Source: a virus. Taken from it: 39,217 bases of DNA. This document shows positions 38,258 to 39,217 of the stretch, one piece after another; the first letter of the stretch is position 1; each line of letters starts with the position of its first letter. Location: positions 1 to 39,217 of IMG/VR virus record IMGVR_UViG_3300045115_000282; one strand, given 5' to 3'. The translations under genes were made by a program, and so were the position numbers. The notes under the pieces are model-generated. The model was not told where the DNA came from and did not search any database. It saw only the letters and a list, made by a program, of their open reading frames with translations.

Positions 38258-38850
38258 CCCGCCTCGGCAACCCTCGCGCGCAGTTCGGCGACGACCGCCT
38301 CTTGGGACGGGTAGCCCTTCCCATGAAAGAAGGTCGCCTGTAGGCCGAAAATATCATCGAGCGCCTCGACGAAATGCCCGATCGTCACAGCCCCCCACGC
38401 CTTGCCGGCAATCTGCCCGATCCAGTTGAGCACGACGCGCGCGCTGATCATCTCATCTAGCGGGACATAATATCGCTCGCGCCGTTCGACGACGTCATTC
38501 CCGTCATCATCGCGGCCGACAACCTCCTCGCGGCTGTCGAGATCGAGCGTCATCGTCTCAGCCGAAAAGCGCCAGCGCCCCCATGTCCGGCCGTCGGTGA
38601 GGCCGGGCTGAGAGAGATACATCCCGATCAAGTCGGACGCACTATACGAGCGCGGCTCGTCGTCAGGCCGGGCCTCGGGATGGTCGACGAGATAGAGCAC
38701 CGACAGCGCGGTGCGCGGCTCGATCGGCTTTTCGCCCCGCTCCATCATCCCGACGAATTGCGGTGTGACGCCGAGCGCGTCCGCAAGCGCTGCCTGTCTG
38801 AGATCCATGCTCTTTCGCAGAGCCTTCAATTCGTGTCCTTGCATCATCAT
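38254..38850 (-). CDS. XRE-family regulator
   Basis: About 198 residues from ATG at 38850 (ATGs at 38847, 38844 and a GTG at 38871 are alternatives). Residues about 4-58 form an XRE helix-turn-helix: QGHELKALRKSMDLRQAALADALGVTPQFVGMMERGEKPIEPRTALSVLYL. The C-terminal part (DLIGMYLSQPGLTDGRTWGRWRFSAETMTLD, then VVERRERYYVPLDEMIS) is beta- and aromatic-rich and has no serine-lysine peptidase pair, so it is not an S24 repressor. It is a separate regulator from the one at 6803, on its own minus-strand transcript convergent with the late region. Confidence 0.75.
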   Translation of the reverse strand: MMMQGHELKALRKSMDLRQAALADALGVTPQFVGMMERGEKPIEPRTALSVLYLVDHPEARPDDEPRSYSASDLIGMYLSQPGLTDGRTWGRWRFSAETMTLDLDSREEVVGRDDDGNDVVERRERYYVPLDEMISARVVLNWIGQIAGKAWGAVTIGHFVEALDDIFGLQATFFHGKGYPSQEAVVAELRARVAEAG

Positions 38851-38876
38851 CTTCGTGCCTATATCTTGCACCCTAT

Positions 38877-38905
38877 CCCGCCCCGGAGTTCCAGTCCGGG
38901 GCGGG
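38877..38905 (-). other. GC-rich leader hairpin
   Basis: An 11-base perfect stem, CCCGCCCCGGA with TCCGGGGCGGG, loop of 7, between a 20-codon leader frame and the XRE gene. No T run follows on either strand, so it is not a typical terminator. It could be an attenuation or mRNA-stability element. Confidence 0.5.
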
Positions 38906-38910
38906 GGCTC

Positions 38911-38973
38911 TTAGGCTTGGATCGTGAAGGTGAAGGTCACTTTCCAAACCCGGAGCCGGATCGAGAATTGCAT
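38911..38973 (-). CDS. Possible 20-residue leader peptide
   Basis: A frame starting MQFSIRLRVWKVTFTF and ending IQA, with a strong GAAAGGAAAGAG site just before its ATG. It ends six bases before the GC-rich hairpin that precedes the XRE gene. The basic and aromatic composition fits a leader peptide that couples translation to hairpin formation. It is too short to judge by composition alone. Confidence 0.35.
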   Translation of the reverse strand: MQFSIRLRVWKVTFTFTIQA

Positions 38974-39217
38974 TCTCTTTCCTTTCGGGTTTGTCGGCGG
39001 GATCAGGTGGGTTCCCTCTCCGTCCGACAAGAGAAGAAATACAAACTCAGTTGCTATCCGTCAAGCGGAAAAGCAACTGAGTTTTCTTTTTATGGTGGTG
39101 CTGAAGCCGGTCGAATCGGTGCCGAAGCCCGCAGAAAACTGCGGTGCAGCGGCGGTGCTCTCACGCTTTTCGGTGATTTGGAATCGCACCCTCAACGGGC
39201 ACTGGACGCCCCTTTGA
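38924..39217 (+). CDS. Doubtful terminal reading frame
   Basis: A 97-codon frame starting at GTG (MKVKVTFQTRSRIENC) whose stop is the last codon of the window. Its composition is unlike the phage genes, and it crosses the hairpin at 39043-39084 and the opposite-strand leader frame. It may be an annotation artefact or the start of a gene fragment at the phage edge. A shorter start at 39092 would leave 41 residues. Confidence 0.2.
   Translation: MKVKVTFQTRSRIENCILFPFGFVGGIRWVPSPSDKRRNTNSVAIRQAEKQLSFLFMVVLKPVESVPKPAENCGAAAVLSRFSVIWNRTLNGHWTPL
39036..39064 (-). promoter_or_regulatory. Promoter candidate for XRE leader
   Basis: On the minus strand TTGACG (39059-39064), 17-base spacer, TATTTC (39036-39041), with a start predicted near 39029. 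The -35 sits in the loop of the long inverted repeat, so protein bound to the repeat would cover it. Confidence 0.4.
39043..39091. terminator. Long inverted repeat / terminator
   Basis: AAACTCAGTTGCT (39043-39055) pairs exactly with AGCAACTGAGTTT (39072-39084), loop of 16 bases containing CCG/CGG, followed on the plus strand by TTTTCTTTTT. It is a strong rho-independent terminator for plus-strand transcription. The 13-base arms also make a possible operator for the divergent minus-strand promoter. Confidence 0.75.

Noticed and set aside
39129-39144. CCGCAG-AAAA-CTGCGG hairpin as an attachment site
   Set aside because: A perfect small hairpin, but no matching copy occurs at the other end of the window and no recombinase is present.
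1-39217. CRISPR arrays, tRNA or rRNA genes
   Set aside because: No regular direct repeats with spacers and no cloverleaf or rRNA-like sequence were seen; the 9-base repeats at 10479 and 11060 are too short and contiguous for CRISPR.

Overview
The window reads as an almost complete temperate podovirus (T7-like virion plan in the Bordetella BPP-1 style) from a GC-rich alphaproteobacterial host, most likely a sphingomonad. That host call is an inference from base composition, the Cro-like and DUF3987 replication genes, and the Bbp16/Bbp19-type head proteins. Both window ends fall exactly on stop codons. No integrase, host gene, tRNA or CRISPR array is visible.

Layout. (1) 1-6609, minus strand: one early operon of 18 small genes, nearly all joined by 4-base ATGA/GTGA overlaps. 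It includes a TraR/DksA zinc finger, a winged-helix protein, a ParB-like nuclease-fold protein and a multi-HTH protein with a sigma-factor-like C-terminus. (2) 6738-7830: immunity region with an S24-type repressor (minus), a Cro-like gene (plus) and two promoters that each carry an operator palindrome in an 18-base spacer. (3) 7827-11763, plus: replication module (CHC2/Toprim primase-like protein, DUF3987 protein, small proteins). An AT-rich gap lies between two 9-base-period clusters of TGTAGC repeats and is a candidate origin. (4) 11794-20067: packaging and head (terminase small and large subunits, portal, scaffold, major capsid, cement). (5) 20173-32567: tail and ejection proteins, including a tail tube protein that appears split in two and a 2036-residue ejected protein. 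(6) 32653-37642: lipoprotein and membrane moron-like genes, tailspike, and a lysis cassette with a transglycosylase endolysin, holin-like proteins and an embedded Rz/Rz1 pair. (7) 37643-39217: about 600 bases rich in hairpins and without a convincing long gene (candidate structured RNA), then a minus-strand XRE regulator with its own leader.

The likely programme is as follows. The repressor shuts both early promoters. After induction, leftward transcription makes host-takeover and regulatory proteins, and rightward transcription makes replication proteins. The late region is divided by four copies of an 11-base motif (TTTTGAGCGCC). Three of these continue into a TTGAGC-17-TA(G/C)C promoter-like arrangement and sit just ahead of the portal/head, tail and tailspike/lysis modules. 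The early sigma-like protein is a natural but untested candidate for their activator.
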